This document shows positions 35,162 to 43,692 of a stretch of 64,000 nucleotides of DNA, piece by piece. The notes under the pieces are model-generated. The model did no database searches, was not told the DNA's origin, and saw only the letters and a list, made by a program, of their open reading frames with translations. Position 1 is the first letter of the stretch; each line of letters begins with the position of its first letter. Source of the DNA: Hyphomicrobiales bacterium (GTDB lineage Bacteria; Pseudomonadota; Alphaproteobacteria; Rhizobiales; Beijerinckiaceae); assembly GCA_017302635.1 (NCBI GenBank), contig JAFLCX010000002.1:496001-560000 (forward strand), in the 5' to 3' direction. The position numbers and the translations under genes were made by a program.

Positions 35162-37441
35162 ATGAAGTTCGGTATCGGACAGGCGCCAGCACGCGTCGAG
35201 GATCAGCGTTTCATCACGGGGGAGGGGCGTTACGCGAGCGATGCCCATGCGAAAGGCGAGTTGCAGGCTTTCGCCCTGCGCTCACCTTTCGCGCATGCCC
35301 GGTTCCGGATCGGGGACGTCGCCACCGCGCGCGCCATGCCGGGCGTGGCTCTGATTCTCACCGGCGCAGATGTCGCGGGGCTCGGCAGCCTGCCCTGTCA
35401 GGCTCCTCAGAAGAATATCGACGGCTCAAAAATGCCGCTCCCGGCCTATCCGGTGCTGCCCAGGGATACGGTGCGTCATGTGGGTGAGGCAGTGGCGTTT
35501 ATCGTGGCGGCGAGCGTTGAGCAGGCGCGTGATGCCGCCGAGGCGATCGAAATCCAGTGGGAGAGCCTGGCCGTCGCGGCTGATCTCGCGACAGCGCGAG
35601 CGCCCGGAGCGGCGCTTGTGCATGCGGAGGCCACCGGCAACCTTGCTTTCGAGACCCTTCTGGGAGACCGGAAAGCGACAGACGCCGTGTTCGCCAAGGC
35701 GCACCGCGTGGTGGGGCTCGATCTCGTCAACAACCGCGTTGTGGCGAACTACCTCGAAACCCGTTCAGTGCTCGTCGAGCCCAGGGCTGAGCAACTCACG
35801 CTCACGCTCGGGAGTCAGGGCTCGCATGATATCCGCGATACGCTCGCGAACGAGATTCTAAAGGTGCCGCCTGAAAACATCCGCGTCATCACGCCGGATG
35901 TCGGCGGCGGCTTCGGCACCAAGATTTTCTTCTATCGCGAATATGCGCTCGCAGCCGAGGCCGCGCGACGGCTGCAAAAGCCGGTGCGCTGGGTTTCCGA
36001 ACGCTCAGAGCATTTCCTCGCCTGCACGCAGGGGCGCGATAACCTCACCCATGCCGAGATGGCCTTGGATGCGAAGGGAAGGTTCCTCGGCATGCGGGTG
36101 CGGCTTGATGCCAATCTTGGGGCCTACTTGTCGCAATTCGCGCCGTTCATTCCCTGGGTCGGCTCCACCATGCTGACGGGCTGCTACGATATCCCGGTGG
36201 GTTACACGCATATTCGCGGCTTTTATTCGCATTCGGTTCCCGTGGATGCCTATCGTGGGGCGGGGCGGCCAGAGGCAGCCTACACGGTGGAACGCCTCGT
36301 GGATTTCATCGCCGACGAGATCGGGATGGACCGCATCGCTCTGAGGAAACTCAACCTCATCAAGCCGCGTCAGATGCCTTACAAGACGCCGACAAAGCGC
36401 GTTTATGACACAGGCGAATTCGGGGCTCATATGGCCCGCGCGATGGAAATTTCCGACTGGAAGGGGTTCCCGAAGCGCCTGAAGGCTGCGAAAAAGGCAG
36501 GCCTGATCCGCGGCATCGGACTTGGTGTCTATATTGAGGCCTGTGGTGGCGGTTCGGCGGAACCGGCTTACGTGGGGCTCGAGAAAGATGGCACAATCAC
36601 CCTGCGCATCGGCACGCAATCAACCGGGCAGGGACATCAAACCGCCTATGCGCAGCTCGTGGCCGAGCATCTCGATCTTCCGCTCTCGAAAATCGTGGTG
36701 AAGCAGGGCGATACGCGCGACACGCCAACGGGCGGCGGCACGGGCGGCTCGCGCTCGATCCCTGTTGGAGGTGCCGCTGTATCGCTCGCGGCCGAGAACC
36801 TCGCGAAATCCTTGAAGAAGCTTGCATCGAACCCGCTGGAGGCGGCCGAGAGTGACCTCGAAATCGCGGATGGTGCGGTGCGGATTGCCGGCACCGACCG
36901 GCGGATTTCCTTTGCCGAACTCGCCAACCTGCCGATGGCCAAAAAATCGGCCCTGAACCAGACCGGCTCCTTCAAGCCTCCCGAGGCCACCTACCCGAAC
37001 GGCACGCATGTTGCTGAGGTCGAAATCGACCCCGATACCGGCGAAACCCGGATCGTGAACTATGTCATCGTTGATGATTTCGGAGTGACGCTCAACCCGA
37101 CACTCCTCGCCGGGCAGATTCACGGCGGCGTGGCGCAGGGGATCGGGCAGGCACTGATCGAGAATTTCGTCACGGACGAAAATGGCCAGATCCTCACGGC
37201 GAGTTTCCTCGATTACGCGATGCCGCGAGCCGAGAACCTGCCGAGTTTCAGGTTCGAGACGCGCAATGTGCGCTCGACCACCAATATCCTCGGTGTGAAG
37301 GGGGCTGGTGAAGCGGGCACGATCGGTGCGGCACCTGCGGTGATGAACGCCGTTGTCGATGCCCTGCGGCGCGAGAAAGGCATTCGCCACATCGATATGC
37401 CGGCAACAGCCCAGAAAATCTGGAAGGTCCTGCGGGCCTGA
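35162..37441 (+). CDS. Molybdenum hydroxylase large subunit (CoxL/XdhB-like)
   Basis: Molybdopterin-binding subunit of the xanthine dehydrogenase/aldehyde oxidase family, 759 residues. The N-terminal substrate-entry domain starts GIGQAPARVEDQRFITGEGRY; the cofactor domain has DVGGGFGTK, AYRGAGRPEA, GQGHQTAYAQ and the catalytic Glu in GVKGAGEAGTIGA. AYRGAGRPEA is the form II/aldehyde-oxidase type, not the AYRCSFR loop of true CO dehydrogenase. The usual FAD and 2Fe-2S subunits are not adjacent; cytochrome genes follow instead, so the electron route may differ. The substrate is unknown. Confidence 0.9.
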   Translation: MKFGIGQAPARVEDQRFITGEGRYASDAHAKGELQAFALRSPFAHARFRIGDVATARAMPGVALILTGADVAGLGSLPCQAPQKNIDGSKMPLPAYPVLPRDTVRHVGEAVAFIVAASVEQARDAAEAIEIQWESLAVAADLATARAPGAALVHAEATGNLAFETLLGDRKATDAVFAKAHRVVGLDLVNNRVVANYLETRSVLVEPRAEQLTLTLGSQGSHDIRDTLANEILKVPPENIRVITPDVGGGFGTKIFFYREYALAAEAARRLQKPVRWVSERSEHFLACTQGRDNLTHAEMALDAKGRFLGMRVRLDANLGAYLSQFAPFIPWVGSTMLTGCYDIPVGYTHIRGFYSHSVPVDAYRGAGRPEAAYTVERLVDFIADEIGMDRIALRKLNLIKPRQMPYKTPTKRVYDTGEFGAHMARAMEISDWKGFPKRLKAAKKAGLIRGIGLGVYIEACGGGSAEPAYVGLEKDGTITLRIGTQSTGQGHQTAYAQLVAEHLDLPLSKIVVKQGDTRDTPTGGGTGGSRSIPVGGAAVSLAAENLAKSLKKLASNPLEAAESDLEIADGAVRIAGTDRRISFAELANLPMAKKSALNQTGSFKPPEATYPNGTHVAEVEIDPDTGETRIVNYVIVDDFGVTLNPTLLAGQIHGGVAQGIGQALIENFVTDENGQILTASFLDYAMPRAENLPSFRFETRNVRSTTNILGVKGAGEAGTIGAAPAVMNAVVDALRREKGIRHIDMPATAQKIWKVLRA

Positions 37442-37491
37442 GCCCTGATCCGCCCTGAAGTCTGATCACGACGATGTGAAGACGGATCAAT

Positions 37492-37537
37492 TTGCATTCG
37501 TGCAACTAAAATTCGCTCGACAGCGCGCATTCGTGCA
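37492..37537. promoter_or_regulatory. Two palindromic sites 33 bp apart upstream of the cytochrome genes
   Basis: GCATTCGTGCA occurs at 37494-37504 and 37527-37537. Each is part of an inverted repeat; the first extends to TTGCA-TTCG-TGCAA (37492-37505). The spacing of three helical turns suggests cooperative binding of a dimeric regulator. The rest of the 37442-37672 gap shows no gene. Confidence 0.55.
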
Positions 37538-37672
37538 GGAACACTGGGACATTGCGTCGCAGGATCGAGTGCGTCCCGTTGGCGCGTGCAGCCGGAGATT
37601 TTCTCGGTTGAAACAGAATCTTGCACGAGGGAGCCGATAGTCGGCCTCCTCTCGAAGGAAAGGAAAACATCC

Positions 37673-38101
37673 ATGCGTCGTCTTGTTATTGCTGCTTGCT
37701 TGGTCTCCATCGGTTTGGGCGCTGCCTATGCGCAGTCCAATGCGATCAGCGAGCGTAAGGATGTGTTCAAGAGCTTTGGCGGTGCATTGCGGCCGGTCGG
37801 GCCGATGATGCGCGGCGAAGCGCCGTTCGAACTCGCCAAGGTTCAGGATGCGCTGAAAACCATCGCAGAAGGCGCGCCCAAGCTCACCAAGCTTTTCCCG
37901 GAGGGTTCCGGCACGGGTGACACCAAGGCGCTGCCGGTGATCTGGACCGATAATGCGAGGTTCATGGGCATGGTCGCGAAGCTCGAAGCCGATGCCAAGG
38001 CCGCTTCCGCCGCTATCAAGGATGAGGCGAGCTTCAAGGCCGAGATGCCGAAAGTTCTCGGGAATTGCGGCACCTGCCACGACGCCTTCCGCGCTAAGTA
38101 A
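37673..38101 (+). CDS. Cytochrome c'/c556-type protein
   Basis: Periplasmic monohaem cytochrome of 142 residues. A signal peptide (RRLVIAACLVSIGLGAAYAQ) is followed by a predicted four-helix bundle with a C-terminal haem-attachment site CGTCH (NCGTCHDAFR), the hallmark of the cytochrome c' family. GAAAGGAAA precedes the ATG. It is followed 54 bp later by a dihaem cytochrome, so the two may form an electron-transfer pair for the upstream molybdenum enzyme; that link is contextual. Confidence 0.9.
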   Translation: MRRLVIAACLVSIGLGAAYAQSNAISERKDVFKSFGGALRPVGPMMRGEAPFELAKVQDALKTIAEGAPKLTKLFPEGSGTGDTKALPVIWTDNARFMGMVAKLEADAKAASAAIKDEASFKAEMPKVLGNCGTCHDAFRAK

Positions 38102-38155
38102 GGCGTATCCTGGCAAGGCGCGTCCGGATTTTGACAGACAGGGAGGCGGCGGACC

Positions 38156-39088
38156 ATGTGGAGACTTTTCGCCTGGTGTGCCGCCTTTGCCGTTCTCGGG
38201 TTCCTCGGCTTTCTGGTCGCGTCAGACCCCGCTTTCTTTCGCCTGATCCGGGGATCAAGCCCGGCTGCTCCGGCTTCCCAACCCGATACCGCCAACGGTC
38301 GGGCGATGTTCTTTGCGGGTGGTTGTGCCTCCTGCCATGCGACGGAGGGCCAGCCTGACAGGCTGAAACTCGGGGGCGGGCACGCCATGCCGACACCGTT
38401 CGGCACCTTCCATGTGCCCAACCTCTCGCCGCATCCGCGGGACGGCATCGGCAACTGGAATGTCGATCAGTTCATTGTGGCAATGCGTGAGGGTGTGTCG
38501 CCGGAAGGCCGGCACTATTTCCCTGCTTTTCCCTTCACCTCCTATCAGCGGATGAATGCGAAGGATCTTGCTGATCTTTTTGCCTTCATCCGCACGCTCG
38601 CACCAGTTGAAGGGCGAGCGAAACCGCATGAAATCGCCTTTCCGTTCAACATCCGGCGCAGCCTTGGCGGATGGAAACTGCTCTATCTCGATGGTCAACC
38701 CTTCCGACCGGACCCGATGCGCTCGGTGGCGTGGAACCGGGGTGCCTATCTTGTCGAGGGTCCCGGCCATTGCGCGGAGTGTCATTCGCCGCGCAACCCG
38801 CTTGGCGGCATCGTCCAGGCCCGGCGCTATGGGGGCGGTATCGAGCCGGATGGCAAGAAAACGGTGCCGAACATCACCCCCCATGCCGATGGCATAGGGC
38901 CGTGGTCGAAAGGTGAGCATGCGAGCTTCCTGAAAACCGGCGAGACGCCTGGCTTCTTGACCGTTGGCGGTTCAATGGGGTCGGTGATCAAGAACATGGC
39001 CGAACTGAGTGATGCCGACCGGGCCGCCATGGCCGAGTATCTGATGACCTTGCCGCCCGTGGCAGGCAAACCCGTTGCGCGGAGATAG
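38156..39088 (+). CDS. Membrane-anchored dihaem cytochrome c
   Basis: A 310-residue cytochrome with an N-terminal hydrophobic segment (FAWCAAFAVLGFLGFLVA) acting as signal or anchor. Two haem motifs are present: CASCH at about residue 60 and CAECH at about 205, with LGGGHAMPTPFGTFHVPNLSPH and NITPHADGIGPWS as axial-ligand regions. This arrangement matches the dihaem subunits paired with periplasmic dehydrogenases, including those of molybdenum or quinoprotein type. It ends close to the convergent XRE-cupin gene. Confidence 0.9.
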   Translation: MWRLFAWCAAFAVLGFLGFLVASDPAFFRLIRGSSPAAPASQPDTANGRAMFFAGGCASCHATEGQPDRLKLGGGHAMPTPFGTFHVPNLSPHPRDGIGNWNVDQFIVAMREGVSPEGRHYFPAFPFTSYQRMNAKDLADLFAFIRTLAPVEGRAKPHEIAFPFNIRRSLGGWKLLYLDGQPFRPDPMRSVAWNRGAYLVEGPGHCAECHSPRNPLGGIVQARRYGGGIEPDGKKTVPNITPHADGIGPWSKGEHASFLKTGETPGFLTVGGSMGSVIKNMAELSDADRAAMAEYLMTLPPVAGKPVARR

Positions 39089-39099
39089 CGCTCCGGCGC

Positions 39100-39711
39100 C
39101 TATTCCATCACCGCCGCCTTGAGAATCACCACCATGGTGGCATGCCCCGGCTCATCACCGATGCAGCGCACGATGTGCTGGCGATCGCAGCGATAGCGCA
39201 AGGTTTCGCCGGCCCGCACGGTTTCCTTCTCGCCGCCAACCTCGACCTCGAACATACCGCTGAGCACCGAGAGGCACTCGACCGAGCCACGCTGATGCGA
39301 GTCAGAATCCAGAACGCCACCCGCCTCGGCATGCACATCATACCATTGCAGCCATTCCACCGTTTTCAGCCAGCCGATGATGGCGAGGCGAACCTTGCCG
39401 TCATCCGAGAGCAGGATCGGCGTATCGCCCTTCGAGATTTTCTCGATCACCGGCTCATCGTCGCTGTCGACGAGAAAACGCTCGATCGAGATGTCGAGCG
39501 CCTGGCTGAGCCGCCAGATTGTCGCGAGGGTGGGGTTTGTTTCGTTGCGCTCGATCTGGCTGATGATGGATTTCGCGACACCCGATTGTTCGGCCAGTTC
39601 AGAGAGTGAAAGGTTGTAGTTCTTGCGCAGCCGCTGGATGGTTTTGCCCAGCTGGCCGGAGAGCGCAGCCGCTCCGCCCTCGAAATCTCTGGACTTGTCT
39701 TTTTCGGCCAT
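39100..39711 (-). CDS. XRE-family regulator with C-terminal cupin domain
   Basis: Repressor or activator of 203 residues. The HTH spans about residues 20-75 (LGKTIQRLRKNYNLSLSELAEQSGVAKSIISQIERNETNPTLATIWRLSQAL). The cupin domain covers about 125-195 with GSVECLSVLSGMFEVEVGGEKETVRAGE. XRE-cupin proteins commonly regulate amine or aromatic catabolism and sense small ligands. A perfect palindrome lies 27 bp upstream of its start and may be its own operator. Which neighbour it controls is not clear; the ferredoxin gene across the intergenic region is one candidate. Confidence 0.92.
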   Translation of the reverse strand: MAEKDKSRDFEGGAAALSGQLGKTIQRLRKNYNLSLSELAEQSGVAKSIISQIERNETNPTLATIWRLSQALDISIERFLVDSDDEPVIEKISKGDTPILLSDDGKVRLAIIGWLKTVEWLQWYDVHAEAGGVLDSDSHQRGSVECLSVLSGMFEVEVGGEKETVRAGETLRYRCDRQHIVRCIGDEPGHATMVVILKAAVME

Positions 39712-39737
39712 CGGGCCACCGATCTGATCGTTTTGTC

Positions 39738-39754
39738 ATCCGAACCGTTCGGAT
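39738..39754. promoter_or_regulatory. Perfect palindrome between the XRE-cupin and ferredoxin genes
   Basis: ATCCGAAC-C-GTTCGGAT has 8-bp arms and a single central base. It lies between divergent genes and is a strong operator candidate for the XRE-cupin protein. Confidence 0.6.
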
Positions 39755-39860
39755 AGACGAATTATTGTCTTGCCCTAGCGCAAGGCGCGAGGCAAGTGTG
39801 CAGTGCAATATGTGAAGGCTGGCCGCTCTGTGCGGTTCTTGTCTTCATGAGGCTTCAGAG

Positions 39861-40244
39861 ATGCTCGACATGCAAGCCACCGACGACATGCCGGCTGCCG
39901 AGGCGTTTGACCCCGCCCTGGCCGATGGCGCATTTCATGTGACCGACCGTGCCGGTCTGCACCACCTGTTGCCGGGCGTGAACGGTTTCCGGCTGATGGA
40001 GATCATGCGCGAATGCGGGCTCGATATCCCCGCGACCTGCGGCGGTGCCTGCCTGTGCGGCACCTGTCACGTTGTGGTCGATCCGGCCTGGGCCGAAAAG
40101 CTGCCCGCGCCGCGTGATGACGAGGAAGCCATGCTTGATCAGCTCGCGACGCTGACTCCTCATTCGCGTCTGGCCTGCCAGATCATCTGGAACGGCGAGC
40201 AGCTCGACGGGCTGCGCGTCAAACTCGCCCCGCTCGAAGTGTGA
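39861..40244 (+). CDS. [2Fe-2S] ferredoxin, adrenodoxin-like
   Basis: Electron-transfer protein of 127 residues. The cluster ligands fit C-x5-C-x2-C in CGGACLCGTC plus a distal Cys in RLACQI; an extra Cys sits between the first two, as is common in this family. An N-terminal extension of about 25 residues precedes the fold. GAGG lies 8 bp before the ATG. It is divergent from the XRE-cupin gene and faces the DMT transporter convergently. Confidence 0.9.
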   Translation: MLDMQATDDMPAAEAFDPALADGAFHVTDRAGLHHLLPGVNGFRLMEIMRECGLDIPATCGGACLCGTCHVVVDPAWAEKLPAPRDDEEAMLDQLATLTPHSRLACQIIWNGEQLDGLRVKLAPLEV

Positions 40245-40247
40245 GTC

Positions 40248-41267
40248 TCAAATCGAGCGCGAGGGCGAGGCTTCGCTCTGGCGCTTGCGATCAATCCCGA
40301 GCTGGCGCTCGCGCAGGATAACGTAAATCCCGGCCGCGCACACGATGCTTGCGCCGATCATGACCAGCTGGTGCGGCCATTCCCCGAACAGGAAATAACC
40401 CCAGCCCACGGCGAAGATCATTCCGGTATAATCAAAAGGTGCGACCGTGGAAGCCGGCGCGCGGCGGTAGCTTTCGGTGAGGAAAATCTGCCCGAAACCG
40501 CCCATCACGCCCACGAGGACCAGGAAAAAACCCTGCTTGAAACTGGGTGTCCGCCATGCCCAATCAGGGTCTATCGCGCCGCCCACCACCGTCAGCATGC
40601 CGAACGTGGTCGTCATCAGCGAGAAATAGATCACGATCGCCGAGGTGCTTTCGGTGCTTGTCAGCCGCCGCACCTCAATCATCGCGAAGGCGGCACAGGT
40701 TGCGCCGATGAACCCGAACAAGGCACCAAGCGCGAGTTTCGTATCGGGCTGGCGGCTGATGGCATCGGCCGAGATGTAGGGCCACAGCATGATGATCACA
40801 CCGCAAAAGCCGATCAGCACCGCGCTCCAGCGGTAAAGCCGCACCACCTCACCCAGCACGAAAGCGGCGAGCACCACGCTGATCAGCGGTGATGTGAAGG
40901 AGATCGCGGTGGCATCCGTCAGTGGCAGCAGGACGAGGGCCGAGAAGCCGAAAAACATGCCCAGTGAGCCGATCAGCCCGCGCTTCAGATGCCCTTTGTG
41001 ATTGTTGGTCTGGAAGGCGGAGCTGAGTTTTCCAACCACACCCATCCAGATGAAAACCGGCAGCAATGCAAAGAAAGAGCGGGAGAACACGATCTGCCCG
41101 ACCGGAAACGAGGCATCGGCCGGCGTGATTGATCCGACAACCTTCACGGTCGCGCCCATGCATGAGAACGCGAAAGCCGAGGCAATCTTGAACAGGATGC
41201 CGATCAGTGGACGCTGATGGGCATCGCCGGGAGTGGGCACGGCGGAGGACGATGTTTCGACAGGCAT
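40248..41267 (-). CDS. EamA/DMT-superfamily transporter
   Basis: Membrane protein of 339 residues with about ten hydrophobic segments in two EamA-type repeats. The first repeat includes LTDATAISFTSPLISVVLAAFVLGE and the second APASTVAPFDYTGMIFAVGWGYFLFGEWP, typical of drug/metabolite transporters. The substrate is unknown; such proteins often export amino acids or metabolites. The N-terminal ~20 residues are Ser/Pro-rich and cytoplasmic. Confidence 0.88.
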   Translation of the reverse strand: MPVETSSSAVPTPGDAHQRPLIGILFKIASAFAFSCMGATVKVVGSITPADASFPVGQIVFSRSFFALLPVFIWMGVVGKLSSAFQTNNHKGHLKRGLIGSLGMFFGFSALVLLPLTDATAISFTSPLISVVLAAFVLGEVVRLYRWSAVLIGFCGVIIMLWPYISADAISRQPDTKLALGALFGFIGATCAAFAMIEVRRLTSTESTSAIVIYFSLMTTTFGMLTVVGGAIDPDWAWRTPSFKQGFFLVLVGVMGGFGQIFLTESYRRAPASTVAPFDYTGMIFAVGWGYFLFGEWPHQLVMIGASIVCAAGIYVILRERQLGIDRKRQSEASPSRSI

Positions 41268-41331
41268 GGAGCGGGTCCGAAGGGGAGTGGCGCCAGTCTA
41301 GGCGCTTGCTCCGTTCCGAGGCAACCCGCGA

Positions 41332-42348
41332 TCAGCGGAATGCGCGCAAGCGATCCTTGGTCGAAAGCGCGTCGAGGCTGTCGAGCGGCGAGGGGCCATC
41401 GGCGACCGGTGCATCCGGCTCGGCGAGAATATCGGCCATGTCGTCGAACAGGGCTTCGTCCGTGTTGAGAGGCGCGGTGCCATCGAAGATTTCAGCGTCG
41501 GCATCCAGAGCGACGGCTGCGGGAACCGCCTCGTTCTCGACAGGCGACGAGGCCGGGGCGGCTTTTGCCGAATCCGGCGCCAAATCGAGAAGGTCGGCTC
41601 CCACCATCGTCGGCTCGGCCTGCTCGGCAGGCGTGAAGAAATCGAAAGTGTCATCGATTTCTGCCTGATTGGCTTCGCTCATCCAGATATCCGGCTGGCT
41701 TTTCTCGGTTTCGGCTTCCATCGCCATCGTGGCGTCGATATCCTCGATCTCCTCGGCGATGGCGTCGGAGAGGCCGGCGGCATCCACGAGAGTCCGGATG
41801 CGCTGATCGAGAAATTTCAGGGTTTCCACGGCCTTGGCAATCCGCTGGGCCGTCAGATCCTGGAAGGAGCAGGCCGTGTAGATTTCGGTGGCGCTGCGGT
41901 CGAGCTGATCGCAGATTTCCGGGTCCTCGCCCTGCTCGCGCATGGTCCAGGCCTGCTCCTGTACGCGCTCGGCGGCGGAGAGAATCGCGGATGTTGCCTG
42001 TTCGGTAGTGCCAATTACGGCGTCGAGCGTTTCGCTGGCGGCGGCAAACTGGACTGTCCCGCCATCGCGACCGCGCATCGCCCGAATTTCCTTCTCGGTG
42101 CGCAGGATGGCGCGCGCCATATCGAGAATGTCCCGGTGAAGCTGGTCGGTGCCGATGAGCAGCGGCCGTGTGTTCATGTTGCGCGAGAGCTTGTCGATCG
42201 CGTCGAGAATGATCTCGGTCTCGGCATGGCGGTTGCGGCGCGCATATTCATTCAGAAACCAGCGACCGCGCTCGGTTTCCATTACGGCTGCTTCGATCTG
42301 TTCGAACGCGTTCGCGTCGAATATCGGCGGTTTGATCAACGACGTCAT
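41332..42348 (-). CDS. CheZ-like chemotaxis phosphatase
   Basis: Predicted phospho-CheY phosphatase of 338 residues. The CheZ active-site motif appears as CSFQDLTAQRIAK, with the catalytic Asp and Gln at 164 and 168, inside a long helical region (about 15-200) expected to form the helical hairpin. The C-terminal ~130 residues form an acidic, Ala-rich, low-complexity tail containing repeated short hydrophobic/acidic clusters (DLLDLA, EIFDG, LFDDMADIL) and ending RAFR. The tail might bind CheY, as the C-terminal peptide of enteric CheZ does. No other che gene is nearby. It is divergent from the Mla operon. Confidence 0.8.
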   Translation of the reverse strand: MTSLIKPPIFDANAFEQIEAAVMETERGRWFLNEYARRNRHAETEIILDAIDKLSRNMNTRPLLIGTDQLHRDILDMARAILRTEKEIRAMRGRDGGTVQFAAASETLDAVIGTTEQATSAILSAAERVQEQAWTMREQGEDPEICDQLDRSATEIYTACSFQDLTAQRIAKAVETLKFLDQRIRTLVDAAGLSDAIAEEIEDIDATMAMEAETEKSQPDIWMSEANQAEIDDTFDFFTPAEQAEPTMVGADLLDLAPDSAKAAPASSPVENEAVPAAVALDADAEIFDGTAPLNTDEALFDDMADILAEPDAPVADGPSPLDSLDALSTKDRLRAFR

Positions 42349-42545
42349 GCTGCTGAGCCGCTCTATGCTCTGGAAGTGAGGCCTGGCATTCCAGCCGCAA
42401 CCCTGCCTTGAAAATGGTTAATGATGTCTTTCGCTTCCCGTCTTGCGGCGTGCTTTCGCGCGGTGATACGAGACATGAGCAGGTGTTTGTATTCTTGCGG
42501 ATTGGCACTTCGCGCGAACGTGCCTCGAACGGGCGAGGGGGATGG

Positions 42546-43688
42546 ATGGCGCGGCCATCGGCGATCTGGGTTGCAGGGAAGGGGCATATGCAGGCGCTTC
42601 AGCTCGCCGGAGCCTGGACGGCTGACCATGCGCATGACCTGGAAGACGCCCTTGCCGAAGCTTTCGGGAAACGCCCGCAACTGGAAATCAACGCGCCGCT
42701 GAAGCTGGATTGTGCCGGAATCCTCAACCTCGATACGGTGGGCGCATGGCTGATCCACCGGACACGTATCGAACTGGCCGATCAGCACGGGACGGTCGCC
42801 GTCACCGGATTGCGACGAGACCAGAACCACCTTCTTTCGGAAGTGGCGCAGGCTGAGATTCCGCCGCCTGCGGCCCCGCACCGGCAGGGTGCCTACCCGA
42901 TGCTGATCGACATCGGTGAAGCGGTTGTGGATGCGGGAAAGGATGTGTCGAGCGGTGTCGCATTTCTCGGTGCGGTGATGGCAGCGCTTTTCCGTGTGCT
43001 GATCGGACGCACACGGCTGCGCCCGGCAGCCGTTGTCACCCAACTGGAGCGCGTCGCCCTGCGCGGTGTGCCGATCATCGTTCTGATCTCGTTTCTCGTG
43101 GGGGCGATCATCTCCCAGCAGACGATTTTCCAGCTCGAGAAATTCGGGCAGGCGCAGTTCGTGGCCGATCTCATCGGTGTTCTGGTGCTGCGCGAACTGG
43201 CGGTGCTGCTCACCGCCATCATGATTGCCGGGCGCTCCGGCTCGTCGTTCACGGCGGAGCTGGGTTCCATGAAGATGCGCGAGGAGGTGGATGCGCTCCA
43301 GACGATGGGGCTCGACCCCATCGAGGTGCTGGTCCTGCCGCGCATCATCGCCCTCTTGATCGGGTTGCCGCTCCTGACCTTCATCTCCTCAATGGCCTCG
43401 ATTGGCGGCGGGGCGCTGGTGGCACAGTTCTATGGCGGTGTGAGTTTCGAGATTTTCTTCTCGCGCATCCAGAACATCATCGGGATGAACACATTCCTCG
43501 TCGGCATGTACAAGGCGCCGTTCATGGCGCTGGTGATCGGGCTGATCGCCTGTATCGAGGGGTTCGCAGTGCGGGGCAGTGCGGAATCTCTGGGCGCGCA
43601 CACCACGGCTTCGGTCGTCAAATCGATCTTCATCGTGATCGTGGTGGATGGGCTGTTCGCGATGTTCTTTGCGGCTATAAAGTATTGA
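42546..43688 (+). CDS. mlaE: Mla-type permease with N-terminal STAS domain (MlaB-MlaE fusion)
   Basis: Inner-membrane permease of an ABC lipid-transport system that maintains outer-membrane asymmetry. From ATG 42546 it has 380 residues. The first ~95 form a STAS-like domain (LQLAGAWTADHAHDLEDAL, ILNLDTVGAWLI), equivalent to a separate MlaB. The rest is MlaE, with VALRGVPIIVLISFLVGAIISQQ, ELGSMKMREEVDALQTMGLDPIEVLVLPR and a C-terminal helix pair. It is followed immediately by the ATPase gene. The frame extends upstream to 42408 without similarity. Confidence 0.9.
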   Translation: MARPSAIWVAGKGHMQALQLAGAWTADHAHDLEDALAEAFGKRPQLEINAPLKLDCAGILNLDTVGAWLIHRTRIELADQHGTVAVTGLRRDQNHLLSEVAQAEIPPPAAPHRQGAYPMLIDIGEAVVDAGKDVSSGVAFLGAVMAALFRVLIGRTRLRPAAVVTQLERVALRGVPIIVLISFLVGAIISQQTIFQLEKFGQAQFVADLIGVLVLRELAVLLTAIMIAGRSGSSFTAELGSMKMREEVDALQTMGLDPIEVLVLPRIIALLIGLPLLTFISSMASIGGGALVAQFYGGVSFEIFFSRIQNIIGMNTFLVGMYKAPFMALVIGLIACIEGFAVRGSAESLGAHTTASVVKSIFIVIVVDGLFAMFFAAIKY

Positions 43689-43692
43689 TGTG

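Noticed and set aside
35162..37441. Aerobic CO dehydrogenase
   Set aside because: The active-site loop reads AYRGAGR rather than the AYRCSFR loop of true CODH, and the other CODH subunits are missing.
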